This document shows positions 40,858 through 49,030 of a stretch of DNA of 64,000 nt, in pieces. The notes beneath the pieces are model-generated. The model was not told where the DNA came from and searched no databases. It saw nothing but the letters and a program-made list of their open reading frames with translations. The stretch comes from Micromonospora echinaurantiaca (GTDB lineage Bacteria; Actinomycetota; Actinomycetes; Mycobacteriales; Micromonosporaceae), in NCBI RefSeq assembly GCF_900090235.1, contig NZ_LT607750.1, positions 1,686,501-1,750,500 of the forward strand, in the 5' to 3' direction. The position numbers and the translations under genes were made by a program. Positions within the stretch are counted from its first letter, which is position 1. The number at the start of each line of letters is the position of its first letter.

Positions 40858-41199
40858 ATGAGGTACGTGCTGATGTTCGCCGACACCGAGCAGTTCGCCG
40901 CCGACCTGGCCGCCATGGACGAGACCGAACGGGAACGGGCCTACGGGCGGGTGCGGCAGTGGTTCGCCGACAACGCCGACAAGATCAGAGGCCACACCCA
41001 CCTGATGCCGCCGCACACCGCCACCACGGTCCGGTTGGAGGGCGGCGACCCGGTGATCACCGACGGACCGTTCGTGGAGGGCAAGGAGGTCATCTCCGGG
41101 TTCGCCGAGATCGACGTGGCCGACCTCGACGAGGCGCTGCGCCTGGTCAGGTCGTGGCCGGCCTGCCCGCTGGTCGAGATCCGGCCCGTCGCCGGGTGA
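40858..41199 (+). CDS. YCII-related (DGPF) protein
   Basis: A 113-residue DGPF-domain protein. It opens MRYVLMFADTEQF and carries the family signature ITDGPFVEGKEVISGFAEIDV near residues 66-86. These proteins nearly always accompany SigJ/ECF41-like sigma factors and may bind a small ligand, but the function is unproven. AAGGTGA precedes the ATG, and its stop overlaps the sigma-factor start (GTGA). Confidence 0.9.
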   Translation: MRYVLMFADTEQFAADLAAMDETERERAYGRVRQWFADNADKIRGHTHLMPPHTATTVRLEGGDPVITDGPFVEGKEVISGFAEIDVADLDEALRLVRSWPACPLVEIRPVAG

Positions 41200-42395
41200 C
41201 CGCTGCGGCCGAGACCGAGCTGGCCCGCGTGGTACGCGATCACGCGGGCCGGCTCGCGGCCTCCCTGGTGTCGCTGATCGGGGACTTCTCCGCCGCCGAG
41301 GATCTGGTGGCCGACGCGGTCGAGGCGGCCCTGCGGCACTGGCCGACCGAGGGCATCCCGGCCAACCCGGAGGGCTGGCTCTACACGGTGGCCCGGCGGC
41401 GCGGCCTGGACGTGCTGCGCCGCCACGCGCGCTACCGGGACAAGCTCGTCCTGGCCGCGTGGCCACCGCCGGCGGCGGAGCCGGACGACCGGCTCCGGCT
41501 GATCTTCACCTGCTGCCACCCGGCGCTGCCGCGCAGCGCGCAGATCGCCCTCACCCTGCGCGTGGTGTGCGGCCTGACCACCGCCCAGATCGCCCGCGCG
41601 TTCCTGATCCCGGAGACCACGGTGGCGCAGCGGATCACCCGCGCCAAGCGGAAGATCGCCGACGCGGGGATCCCGTACCGGATCCCGGACACCGACGAAC
41701 TCGGTGCCCGGCTGGCCCAGGTGCTGGCCGTGGTCTACCTGCTGTTCAACGAGGGCTACCTGTCCAGCACCGGCGACCGCGTGCAGTCGCGGGACCTGGC
41801 CGACGACGCCGAGTTCCTCGCCGCGATGCTCGCCGGTCTGATGCCCACCGAGCCCGAGGTCCTCGGCCTGCTGGCCCTGATCCGGCTGCACCGGGCCCGT
41901 GCCGCGGCCCGCTTCACCAGCACCGGCGAGATCGTCCGGCTGCCCGAGCAGGACCGCAGCCGGTGGGACCGGGAGGGCATCGCCGACGCGGCCCGGCTGA
42001 TCGCCAAGGCCGCCGCGGCCCGGCAGCCCGGCCCGTACCAGTTGCAGGCCGCCATCGTGGCCGTGCACGCCGAGGCACCGACCTGGGCCGACACCGACTG
42101 GCCACAGATCGTGCTGCTGTACACCATGCTCGACGGCCTGGCGCCGTCACCGGTCACCAGGCTGCACCGGGCGATCGCGTTGCGATACGTCGCCGGGGCG
42201 CGGGCCGCGCTGAGCGAGGTCGACGACCTCGCCGAAGCGCTGTCCGGCTACCACCTGTGGCACGCCACCCGCGCCGAACTGCTGCGCGAGCTCGGCCACG
42301 CCGACCAGGCACGCGCCGCCGACGCGCGGGCGTTGGAGCTGACGGTCAACCCGGCGGAGCGGTCGCTGCTGCGGCAGCGGATCACCTGGGCCTGA
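41196..42395 (+). CDS. ECF-type RNA polymerase sigma factor with long C-terminal extension
   Basis: A 399-residue sigma factor. Region 2 (about residues 10-80) reads LVSLIGDFSAAEDLVADAVEAALRHWP and GWLYTVARRRGLDVLRR. Region 4 (about 115-165) reads ALTLRVVCGLTTAQIARAFLIPETTVAQRITRAKRKI. The remaining 220 residues are the DUF6596/TPR-like extension of this ECF group (LAVVYLLFNEGYLSS). Coupled to the YCII gene by a four-base overlap. No anti-sigma gene is present; the extension may do that work. Confidence 0.92.
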   Translation: MTAAAETELARVVRDHAGRLAASLVSLIGDFSAAEDLVADAVEAALRHWPTEGIPANPEGWLYTVARRRGLDVLRRHARYRDKLVLAAWPPPAAEPDDRLRLIFTCCHPALPRSAQIALTLRVVCGLTTAQIARAFLIPETTVAQRITRAKRKIADAGIPYRIPDTDELGARLAQVLAVVYLLFNEGYLSSTGDRVQSRDLADDAEFLAAMLAGLMPTEPEVLGLLALIRLHRARAAARFTSTGEIVRLPEQDRSRWDREGIADAARLIAKAAAARQPGPYQLQAAIVAVHAEAPTWADTDWPQIVLLYTMLDGLAPSPVTRLHRAIALRYVAGARAALSEVDDLAEALSGYHLWHATRAELLRELGHADQARAADARALELTVNPAERSLLRQRITWA

Positions 42396-42406
42396 CCGGG
42401 TACGGC

Positions 42407-43072
42407 TCAGCCGGCTGCCGGCGAGGCGGCCGGTTTGCGGGCGTGGATGCGCTCGACCGTGCCCGCCTTGAGCCGTTCGGTCGCCACGACCTCGAATCCG
42501 GCGGCCTCCACCAGGGGTAGCTGGCGGCGGGTGAAGTGTTCCCCGGCCGCGCGGATCGTGATCCGCTCCAGCAACCACTGGGCGGCGCGGATCGGCCGCC
42601 AGCTGCTACCGATGTGGTCCACCAGCAGCAGCGTGCCGCCCGGCACCAGGACCCGGTACATCTCGGCGATCGCGGCGGCCGGGTCGGGGATGCTGCACAG
42701 CGAGAGCGCGCACGCCACCGTGTCGAACGACGAGCCGGCGAAGGGCAACTGCTCGGCGTCGCCTTCGCGCAGGTCGACCTCGCGGCCGAGAGCGGCGGCG
42801 CGCTCACGCGCGATGGCCAGCATCGCCGGGCTCAGTTCGAGCCCGGTGACGGTGGTGTCGGGCCGGTAGTGGGGCAGGTTCCGGCCGGTGCCGATAGCGA
42901 CCTCGAGCACCCGACCCTGCGCGCGCTGACCGAGCCATTCGCGTCCGCCGGCGAACCAGACCCGCTCGAAGAAGGTGATCTGCTTGTCGTAGCTGGGCGC
43001 GGTCCTGTCCCACACCCGCCTCTGCCGCGCGGTCGGGGTCTCGCCCGTCCCGGGCCCTGCCGTGTCGGTCAT
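42407..43072 (-). CDS. Class I SAM-dependent methyltransferase
   Basis: A 221-residue Methyltransf_11-type enzyme. SAM motif I is VLEVAIGTGRNLPHY near residues 56-70, then TGLELSPAMLAIAR, EGDAEQLPFAGSSFDTVACALSLC and a RVLVPGGTLLLVDH segment. This layout is close to ubiquinone/menaquinone or phospholipid methyltransferases, but the acceptor is not readable. GAGGAC precedes the ATG. It converges on the sigma-factor gene with an 11-base gap. Confidence 0.88.
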   Translation of the reverse strand: MTDTAGPGTGETPTARQRRVWDRTAPSYDKQITFFERVWFAGGREWLGQRAQGRVLEVAIGTGRNLPHYRPDTTVTGLELSPAMLAIARERAAALGREVDLREGDAEQLPFAGSSFDTVACALSLCSIPDPAAAIAEMYRVLVPGGTLLLVDHIGSSWRPIRAAQWLLERITIRAAGEHFTRRQLPLVEAAGFEVVATERLKAGTVERIHARKPAASPAAG

Positions 43073-43212
43073 GACCGTCCTCGTCTGTCTGCGGGCTTCC
43101 CAAGTTACAACCGCCGTGCGATCAGCACCGCCGGCCGGCAACCGCCGCGGCGGATGCCGTCGGCCGGCCACCGGTTGGCGGACCTGCACCAGCGGCGAGT
43201 GAGAATGAACCG

Positions 43213-43614
43213 GTGAACCGTCCGGCCGCGCCGTTGGCGAGACACCTGCTACGGGTGCGCGATCTGATCGACCGCGCGTACGCCCAGCAGCTCGACGTCC
43301 GTGCGCTGGCCCGCAGCGCCTCGGTCTCGCCGTCCTACTTCAGCCGCAGTTTCAAGGCCGCCTTCGGGCAGACCCCGTACCAGTACCTGATGAGCCGGCG
43401 GCTGGAACGCGCGAAGGCCCTGCTCCGCGCCGGGGAGCTGTCGGTCACCGAGGTCTGCCTCGCGGTCGGTTTCACCAGCCTGGGATCGTTCAGTGCCCAG
43501 TTCCGCCGCATCGTCGGCGAGAGCCCCACCGCCTACCGGCGGCGCGACGGCCAGGAGACGCTGGCCAGGGTGCCCGGCTGCTACGTCCGCATGTGGACCC
43601 GTCCACACCACTGA
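43213..43614 (+). CDS. Short AraC-type HTH regulator
   Basis: A 133-residue protein that is almost only the AraC DNA-binding domain: VRALARSASVSPSYFSRSFKAAFG and LSVTEVCLAVGFTSLGSFSAQFRRIVGESP. The usual ligand domain is missing, as in MarA/SoxS-size regulators. The GTG at 43213 follows GAGAAT (43201-43206) by six bases, consistent with a leaderless transcript. Probable regulator of the adjoining hydrolase and VOC genes. Confidence 0.88.
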   Translation: MNRPAAPLARHLLRVRDLIDRAYAQQLDVRALARSASVSPSYFSRSFKAAFGQTPYQYLMSRRLERAKALLRAGELSVTEVCLAVGFTSLGSFSAQFRRIVGESPTAYRRRDGQETLARVPGCYVRMWTRPHH

Positions 43615-43727
43615 CGGCCGGCGGCGGCAAGTGGGTCGTTTTCGAGAAGCCGGCGGATCCGCTGCATTCGTACCGTCGTGACCAGGACCGCGGACGAGCC
43701 GCGGCGACGGCACGGACGGGAGCCGCG

Positions 43728-44504
43728 ATGCGGAGGATCACGTCAACGGACGGTACGACGCTCGCCTACGACCAACTGGGCGAGGGCCCGGCGCTGATCC
43801 TGGTGGCCGGCGCGGCCTGCGATCGCGGCGTCAACGCGCCGGTCGCCCAGGCGTTGGCCAAGGACTTCACGGTGCTCAACTACGACCGTCGGGGACGCGG
43901 CGACAGCGCCGACACGCCGCCGTACGCGCTCGCCCGGGAGGTCGAGGACATCGCGGCACTCGTGGCGGCGGCCGGCGGAACCGCCGGCGTCCTCGGGTTC
44001 TCCTCGGGCGCCGCGCTGGCCGCCGAGGCGACCGCCAGCGGGCTGCCCATCGAGCGGCTGGTCATGTGGGAACCGCCGTTCAGCACCGACCCCGACGGTC
44101 CACGGCGGGCGAAGGAATACGCCGACCGGCTCGCGGAGCTGCTGGCGGCCGACCGGCGGGGCGACGCGCTGGCGCACTTCATGACGCACGTGGGCGTCCC
44201 GCCGGAGGTGATCGCCGGCGCCCGCCGGTCGCCGTACTGGCAGGCCGGCCTCCGGTTGGCTCCCACCCTGGCCCACGACGCCGCCATCCTGGCCGACACC
44301 ACCATCCCGGCGGCCCGCTACGCCGAGATCGCCGTGCCCACGCTCGTCCTGTCCGGCTCGGAGAGTCCCGAGTTCCTGCGGACCGCCGCCGAACAGACGG
44401 CCGGAGCGATCCCGGGCGCCCGGCACGACGTGCTGCCCGGCCAGGACCATAATGTGGCGGGCGAGAGCCTCGCGCCGGTCGTCGCCGCCTTCGCCGGCCG
44501 CTGA
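43728..44504 (+). CDS. Alpha/beta-hydrolase
   Basis: A 258-residue hydrolase of the Abhydrolase_6 type. It starts MRRITSTDGTTLAYDQLGEGPALILVAGAA; the nucleophile elbow is GVLGFSSGAALA, the acid lies in VLSGSESPEF and the base in GQDHNVAGE. GGGAG precedes the ATG at 43728. Codon composition supports this start and not upstream ones. It is followed by three 17-base repeats and a VOC gene. Confidence 0.88.
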   Translation: MRRITSTDGTTLAYDQLGEGPALILVAGAACDRGVNAPVAQALAKDFTVLNYDRRGRGDSADTPPYALAREVEDIAALVAAAGGTAGVLGFSSGAALAAEATASGLPIERLVMWEPPFSTDPDGPRRAKEYADRLAELLAADRRGDALAHFMTHVGVPPEVIAGARRSPYWQAGLRLAPTLAHDAAILADTTIPAARYAEIAVPTLVLSGSESPEFLRTAAEQTAGAIPGARHDVLPGQDHNVAGESLAPVVAAFAGR

Positions 44505-44518
44505 GTCGTCCGCCGACG

Positions 44519-44569
44519 CGGCTCGGCCAGCGATCCGGCTCGGCCAGCGATCCGGCTCGGTCAGCGATC
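44519..44569 (+). repeat. Three tandem 17-base repeats
   Basis: CGGCTCGGCCAGCGATC occurs three times head to tail at 44519, 44536 and 44553, the third with one change (T for C). They lie in the gap between the hydrolase and VOC genes, 19 bases before the VOC start. Confidence 0.9.
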
Positions 44570-44588
44570 CGTCGACAGGGAGCACCTG

Positions 44589-45014
44589 GTGATCACCGGT
44601 ATGGCGTTGGTGTGCGTCAACGTCCTGGACATGGACGAGGCCCGCGACTTCTACGTCGGGAAGCTCGGCTTCGAGATCGACATCGACCAGGTACAGGACG
44701 GTTTCCACTGGATGGTCGTCCACGCGCCGGCCCAGCCGGAGGTGCCGCTGATGCTCGTGCTGCCCAATCCGCCCGTGGTGGACGGTGACGTGGCGAAACA
44801 GCTCCGGTCGCTGGTGGCGACCGGGCACCTGAGCGTCGGTGCGTTCGCCACGCAGGACTGCTGGGCCAGCTACCGGGACCTGCGGGCCAGAGGTGTCGAG
44901 TTCATCGAGGAGCCGGAGGAACGCTTCTACGGCATCGACGCCGCCTTCCGCGACCCGTTCGGAAACCACTGGCGGCTCACCCAACGGAAGCCGATCGTCA
45001 CGCCCCCGCGGTGA
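44589..45014 (+). CDS. VOC/glyoxalase-fold protein
   Basis: A 141-residue VOC-superfamily protein: MALVCVNVLDMDEARDFYVGKLGFEIDID at the start, VPLMLVLPNPP in the middle and AAFRDPFGNHWRLTQ at the end, the last giving a probable metal-ligand site. GGGAG precedes the GTG at 44589. A tandem repeat array lies just upstream. It may act on the same compound as the preceding hydrolase; this is inference from adjacency. Confidence 0.87.
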   Translation: MITGMALVCVNVLDMDEARDFYVGKLGFEIDIDQVQDGFHWMVVHAPAQPEVPLMLVLPNPPVVDGDVAKQLRSLVATGHLSVGAFATQDCWASYRDLRARGVEFIEEPEERFYGIDAAFRDPFGNHWRLTQRKPIVTPPR

Positions 45015-45124
45015 TCCGACGCCGCACACCGGTCACGGCCGGTGCGGTCGGCGCCGCACTCGCGGCCCCGGCCGTCCCGGCGACCACGGCTGCTGGTGCG
45101 GCGTCGCCGGCTGGTTCCCGCTAG
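45011..45124 (+). CDS. Possible 37-residue signal-peptide-like ORF
   Basis: A GTG overlapping the VOC stop (GTGA) opens VIRRRTPVTAGAVGAALAAP and continues PAVPATTAAGAASPAGSR before TAG. Basic n-region, Ala-rich hydrophobic core and Ala-x-Ala sites resemble an export signal with almost nothing behind it. Its end meets the convergent MFS stop. It may be the remnant of a secreted protein, a real micropeptide, or chance in Ala-rich high-GC sequence. Low confidence. Confidence 0.3.
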   Translation: MIRRRTPVTAGAVGAALAAPAVPATTAAGAASPAGSR

Positions 45125-46683
45125 TCCGTGCCCGCGTGAGCCGGGACGGCGACGGGTGAACCGGACCGCTCGGCCCGGTGCAGCAGCCCGGCGGCGACCA
45201 GCCCGCCGGCCAGGACGGCCACCGCACCCACGGTCTGGCCGGTGGCGAGCGCGTCGGCATAGGCGACGGTGACCGCCTCGCGGTCCGGCCCGGCGGCGGC
45301 GAGGGCCGCCGGGAACGATCCGGCGCCGGCCAGCGCGGTGGGCAGCAGCGCGGCGAACCGGGCGTTCAACACGGCGCCCAGCACGGCGATGCCGAGACTG
45401 CTGCCGACCTCCGTCATGGTGCCGTCGACCCCGGCGCCGGCGCCGGCCTTCTCCGCCGGGATGGCGCTCATCACCGCCTCGACGATCGCCGGGTTGGCCA
45501 GCGCGCAACCCGTACCCATCACCAGCAGGCCGGCGAGCAGCACCCCGTAGCCGTCGGACGGGCCGTGGGTGACGAGCGCGAGACCCGCCGAGAGCAGCCC
45601 CATGCCGACCGCGATGGCGGCCGGCAGGCCGAGCCGGCGGATCGCCACCGCGGCGGCGCCGCTGACGTTGAGCAGCACGATGGACAGGGCGAACGGGGCC
45701 ATCCGCAGACCCGCCTCCCAGGCCGGGTAGCCGCGGACGAACTGCAGTTGCTGGGCGAGCAGGAACAGCGCGCCGGTCGCCCCGAAGGTGATCAGGACGA
45801 CCCCGGAGACCGCGCCGACGAAGCGGCGGTTCCGGAAGAAGTGCATGTCCAGCATCGGGTCCGGGACCCGCTGCTCCCAACGGACGAAGAGCCAGAGCAG
45901 GAGCAGACCGGCCGCGGCCCCGCCGAGCACCTCGGCCGACGCCCAACCCCGTTCCGGCCCGGCGATGATCGACCAGACGATCGCCGTCAGGCCGGCGACG
46001 GAGAGCACCACCCCGCCCAGGTCGAGGCGACCGCCGGCCGGATCGCGGGACTCGGGGACCAGCGCGCGGCCCGCCACCAGGCAGACCAGCACGATCGGGA
46101 TGTTCATCAGGAAGATGGCACCCCAGGGCAGGTGCGCCAGCACGGTTCCACCGATCGGGGGCCCGGCGGCGAACCCCAGCGCGCTGGTGGCCGCCCAGAT
46201 GCCGATCGCCCGGGACCGCTCGGCCCCGGTGAAGACCTGCATGGCGACCGCCAGCGTGGCGGTGACCAGCAGGGCCCCGCCCACGCCCATCCCGGCCCGG
46301 GCCGCGATCAACTGCTCGGCGGTGCGCGCGAGCCCGGCGGCCAGCGAACCGAGCCCGAACAGGACCAGCCCGGCGAGCAGCATCCGGCGGCGTCCGTACC
46401 GGTCGACGGCGCTGCCGGCGGTGAGCAGCAACCCCGACAGCACCAGCGCGTACGCGTTGATCATCCACTGCACGTCGGCGGTGCTGGCGTGCAGCTCGGC
46501 GGTGAGCACCGGCACCGCCACGGTGAGGACGGTGTTGTCCAGCACCACGACGAGCTGGGCCAGACAGAGCACGGCCAGGATCAGCCACCGGGTGCGGGAC
46601 GGCCGTGGCGGCCCGTCCGACCGGCCCGGCGTCGCGTCGCCCAGCGGGCCGGGCGGCGCGACGGCAGCCGGGTCGGCGCTCAT
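45121..46683 (-). CDS. MFS exporter, DHA2 type, in the siderophore operon
   Basis: A 520-residue, 14-segment exporter. It has the DHA2 motif LDNTVLTVAVPVLTAEL near residue 47 and WMINAYALVLSGLLLTAGSAVDRYGRRR. It is the last gene of the desferrioxamine-type operon, its ATG overlapping the siderophore-synthetase stop. That position makes export of the finished siderophore its likely job. Confidence 0.9.
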   Translation of the reverse strand: MSADPAAVAPPGPLGDATPGRSDGPPRPSRTRWLILAVLCLAQLVVVLDNTVLTVAVPVLTAELHASTADVQWMINAYALVLSGLLLTAGSAVDRYGRRRMLLAGLVLFGLGSLAAGLARTAEQLIAARAGMGVGGALLVTATLAVAMQVFTGAERSRAIGIWAATSALGFAAGPPIGGTVLAHLPWGAIFLMNIPIVLVCLVAGRALVPESRDPAGGRLDLGGVVLSVAGLTAIVWSIIAGPERGWASAEVLGGAAAGLLLLWLFVRWEQRVPDPMLDMHFFRNRRFVGAVSGVVLITFGATGALFLLAQQLQFVRGYPAWEAGLRMAPFALSIVLLNVSGAAAVAIRRLGLPAAIAVGMGLLSAGLALVTHGPSDGYGVLLAGLLVMGTGCALANPAIVEAVMSAIPAEKAGAGAGVDGTMTEVGSSLGIAVLGAVLNARFAALLPTALAGAGSFPAALAAAGPDREAVTVAYADALATGQTVGAVAVLAGGLVAAGLLHRAERSGSPVAVPAHAGTD

Positions 46684-48464
46684 CGCTTCGGCGCGAAGCG
46701 GGCGAGCGGGTTGGCCAGGGTGCCGGCGAACTGGAGCGCGGCGGACGGGTCGGCCAGGTCGACCATCTGCTGGTTGTTGCGCAGCTGCAGGCGGTTGAGG
46801 CAGGACAGCGCGAACTCCGCGGCGAACAGGTCGTGGCGGTGCAGCCGGTCGGCCAGGTGGGGCACGCTGTCGGCGTAGTCGGCGGCGCACTCGGCGACCG
46901 TCCGCCAGAAGTCGTCCTCGGCCAGCACGCCCTCGCCGTGCAGGATTGCCGCGAGGTGGCGGAGGAAGCAGTCGAAGACGTCGGTGAAGATGGACAGGAT
47001 CTTCTCGTCCTCCGGAATGGCCGCCCGGATCCGCCGTACCCGCTCGGGCAGGTCCGCCTCCGGGTCCATCACCACGATCTCCTCGGCGATGTCCTTGAAG
47101 ACCACCCGCTCGACCGCGCCGGCGTGCAGGACGAGGATGACGTTCTCGCCGTGCGGCATGAACGCCAGGTCGTAGGCGTAGAGGCTGTGCAGCAGCGGCA
47201 CCAGGTAGGCGTCCAGGTAGCGGCGCAGCCAGTCCGCCGGCGCCAGGCCCGACTCGGCGATCAGGGCCCCGGCGAGCGAGCGGCCGTCCCGGTCGACGTG
47301 CAGCAGCGAGGCCATGGTGGCGAGCCGGCGGCCCGGCTCCAGCCCGCCGACCGGGCTCTCCCGCCAGAGCGCGGCCAGCATCTTCCGGTACGGGGAGTAC
47401 CGGTCGGTGGCCGTCTCGTACTGGCGGTGCCGGTAGCCGATCGCGGCCCGCTCCCGGATGATCGACAGCCGAGTGCGCTTGAGCACCGGATCGTTGTCGA
47501 TCAGGTCGGCCAGCCAGTCGTTGATCGCCGGGGTGGCCTCCATGTACGCGGCGGACAGCCCGCGCATGAAGCCCATGTTCAGCACCGACAGGGCCGTCTT
47601 GACGTAGTGCTTCGTCGGGTCGGTGACGTTGAAGAACGTGCGGATCGACTGCTGGGCGAGATACTCGTCCGGCCCTTCGCCGAGGCAGACCAGCCGGCGC
47701 CGGGCCACCTCGCCGGCGAAGGTGACGGCGAGCTTGTTCCACCACTGCCACGGGTGCACCGGGATGAGCAGGTAGTCGGCCGGGTCCAGGCCGAGCCCGG
47801 TGAGCACGCCGGCGAAGTGCGCGATCGTGTCGGCGCCCAGCTCGGCCCGCACCAGCGTGTCGTAGTCCAGGTCGGCGGCGCAGGTGAAGGTGGTGTGGTC
47901 GCGGTTCGCGGCCAACCAGAGCAGCCGCACGGGCGCGGCCGCCTCCGGGGCGTAGCGGTGGTACTCGTGCACCCCGAACCCGATCCGGCCGTTGTTCGCC
48001 ACGAAGCACGGGTGGCCCTCGGTCATGCCCGTCTCGATGGCCTGGAAGTCCGCCCGGGCCAGCTCGGCGGCGCTCACCGGCGGCTTGCCGAGCTTGTAAG
48101 CGGTGCCGGCCAGGGTGGAGGTGATCTCCTCCAGGTAGACCGGCAGGATCGCGTCGGTGAGCCCGAGCGCGCCGCGCAGTTCCAGGCACAGGTCGACGGC
48201 GTCGAGCGGCAGCTCCTCGCCGTCCCGCTGCCGGGTGATGCTGTCGGCGTCGACCTGCCAGTGGTCGAGGGCGAGTCGCTGGGCGGCGAAGCGGTACGTC
48301 ACGGCGCCGTCGTCGCTGCGGACCAGCCACCGGCCGTCGTCGGTCGGCTCGGGGACGACGAGGCGCTCGTGGGTGAACTCGGCGAGGGCCTTGCGCACCA
48401 GCAGCCGGTTGGCCGTCGCCCAGGCGTCGGGGGTCAGGTGGTCCACGGCGGCGGTCGGGTTCAC
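46680..48464 (-). CDS. desD: IucA/IucC-type NIS siderophore synthetase (DesD-like)
   Basis: A 594-residue NRPS-independent siderophore synthetase, normal length for DesD/AlcC enzymes. Family segments include HPCFVANNGRIGF, LIPVHPWQWWNKL near residue 245, SIRTFFNVTDPTKHYVKTALSVLNMGFMRGLS and MPHGENVILVL. DesD joins and cyclises N-hydroxy-N-succinyl- or acetyl-cadaverine units with ATP. GTG start overlapping the acyltransferase stop. The gene set around it supports a hydroxamate of the desferrioxamine type. Confidence 0.92.
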   Translation of the reverse strand: MNPTAAVDHLTPDAWATANRLLVRKALAEFTHERLVVPEPTDDGRWLVRSDDGAVTYRFAAQRLALDHWQVDADSITRQRDGEELPLDAVDLCLELRGALGLTDAILPVYLEEITSTLAGTAYKLGKPPVSAAELARADFQAIETGMTEGHPCFVANNGRIGFGVHEYHRYAPEAAAPVRLLWLAANRDHTTFTCAADLDYDTLVRAELGADTIAHFAGVLTGLGLDPADYLLIPVHPWQWWNKLAVTFAGEVARRRLVCLGEGPDEYLAQQSIRTFFNVTDPTKHYVKTALSVLNMGFMRGLSAAYMEATPAINDWLADLIDNDPVLKRTRLSIIRERAAIGYRHRQYETATDRYSPYRKMLAALWRESPVGGLEPGRRLATMASLLHVDRDGRSLAGALIAESGLAPADWLRRYLDAYLVPLLHSLYAYDLAFMPHGENVILVLHAGAVERVVFKDIAEEIVVMDPEADLPERVRRIRAAIPEDEKILSIFTDVFDCFLRHLAAILHGEGVLAEDDFWRTVAECAADYADSVPHLADRLHRHDLFAAEFALSCLNRLQLRNNQQMVDLADPSAALQFAGTLANPLARFAPKR

Positions 48465-49030
48465 GCGGGCACCCCTTCTCGGGTCGCGGTCAGGAACTGG
48501 TCCCGGGTGCAGACGCTGAGCAGCGCCTCCTTCTCGGGCTTGCGGATCGGGCCGACGACGGTGAAGCCCACCGCGGCGTTGAGCGCGTGGACGGCGCTGT
48601 TGCGCACGTCCGGTTCGACCACCACCCGCCGGGTGGCCGGGTCGGCGAAGAGCCACGCCATCACCGTGGTGATCACCGCACGGGTGAAGCCGTGCACCGG
48701 CCGCTCGGCGGGGGCGCAGAGGAAGTGCATGCCGACGTCGCCCTCCGCCGGGTCGTACAGGCCAACGAGTTCGACCCGGGCGGGGTCGTACCGCTCGGCG
48801 AGGAAGGCCGGCTCGCCGCGCCACAGGCCCAGGTAGGCGTCGTGGTGCGGGTGCGCGGCGATCCGCCGGTACTCGGCCGCGACCTGGGCCACGTCGGCGT
48901 CCTGCATGAGCCAGAACGCGGCCTTGGGGTCGGTGACCCAGCGGTGCAGCTGCGGGGCGTCGGCGTCCGGGTCGAGGGGGCGCAACGCGAACTCGCCGAG
49001 CTGGGCGTCGATCCGGGTGAACCCGGCCAT
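48461..49030 (-). CDS. desC: Siderophore acyltransferase (DesC-like GNAT)
   Basis: A 189-residue GNAT enzyme of the siderophore type (Acetyltransf_8, IucB/AlcB-like). It has LHRWVTDPKAAFWLMQDADV, GLYDPAEGDVGMHFLCAP, VHGFTRAVITTVMAWLF and VVVEPDVRNSAVHALNAAVGF, the last being the acyl-CoA-binding end. It would acylate N-hydroxycadaverine with succinyl- or acetyl-CoA. The start overlaps the monooxygenase stop by one base; a GTG codon directly before the ATG is an alternative. Confidence 0.9.
   Translation of the reverse strand: MAGFTRIDAQLGEFALRPLDPDADAPQLHRWVTDPKAAFWLMQDADVAQVAAEYRRIAAHPHHDAYLGLWRGEPAFLAERYDPARVELVGLYDPAEGDVGMHFLCAPAERPVHGFTRAVITTVMAWLFADPATRRVVVEPDVRNSAVHALNAAVGFTVVGPIRKPEKEALLSVCTRDQFLTATREGVPA

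Noticed and set aside
44519..44569. CRISPR array
   Set aside because: Repeats are 17 bases and directly abutting with no spacers, and there are no cas genes.
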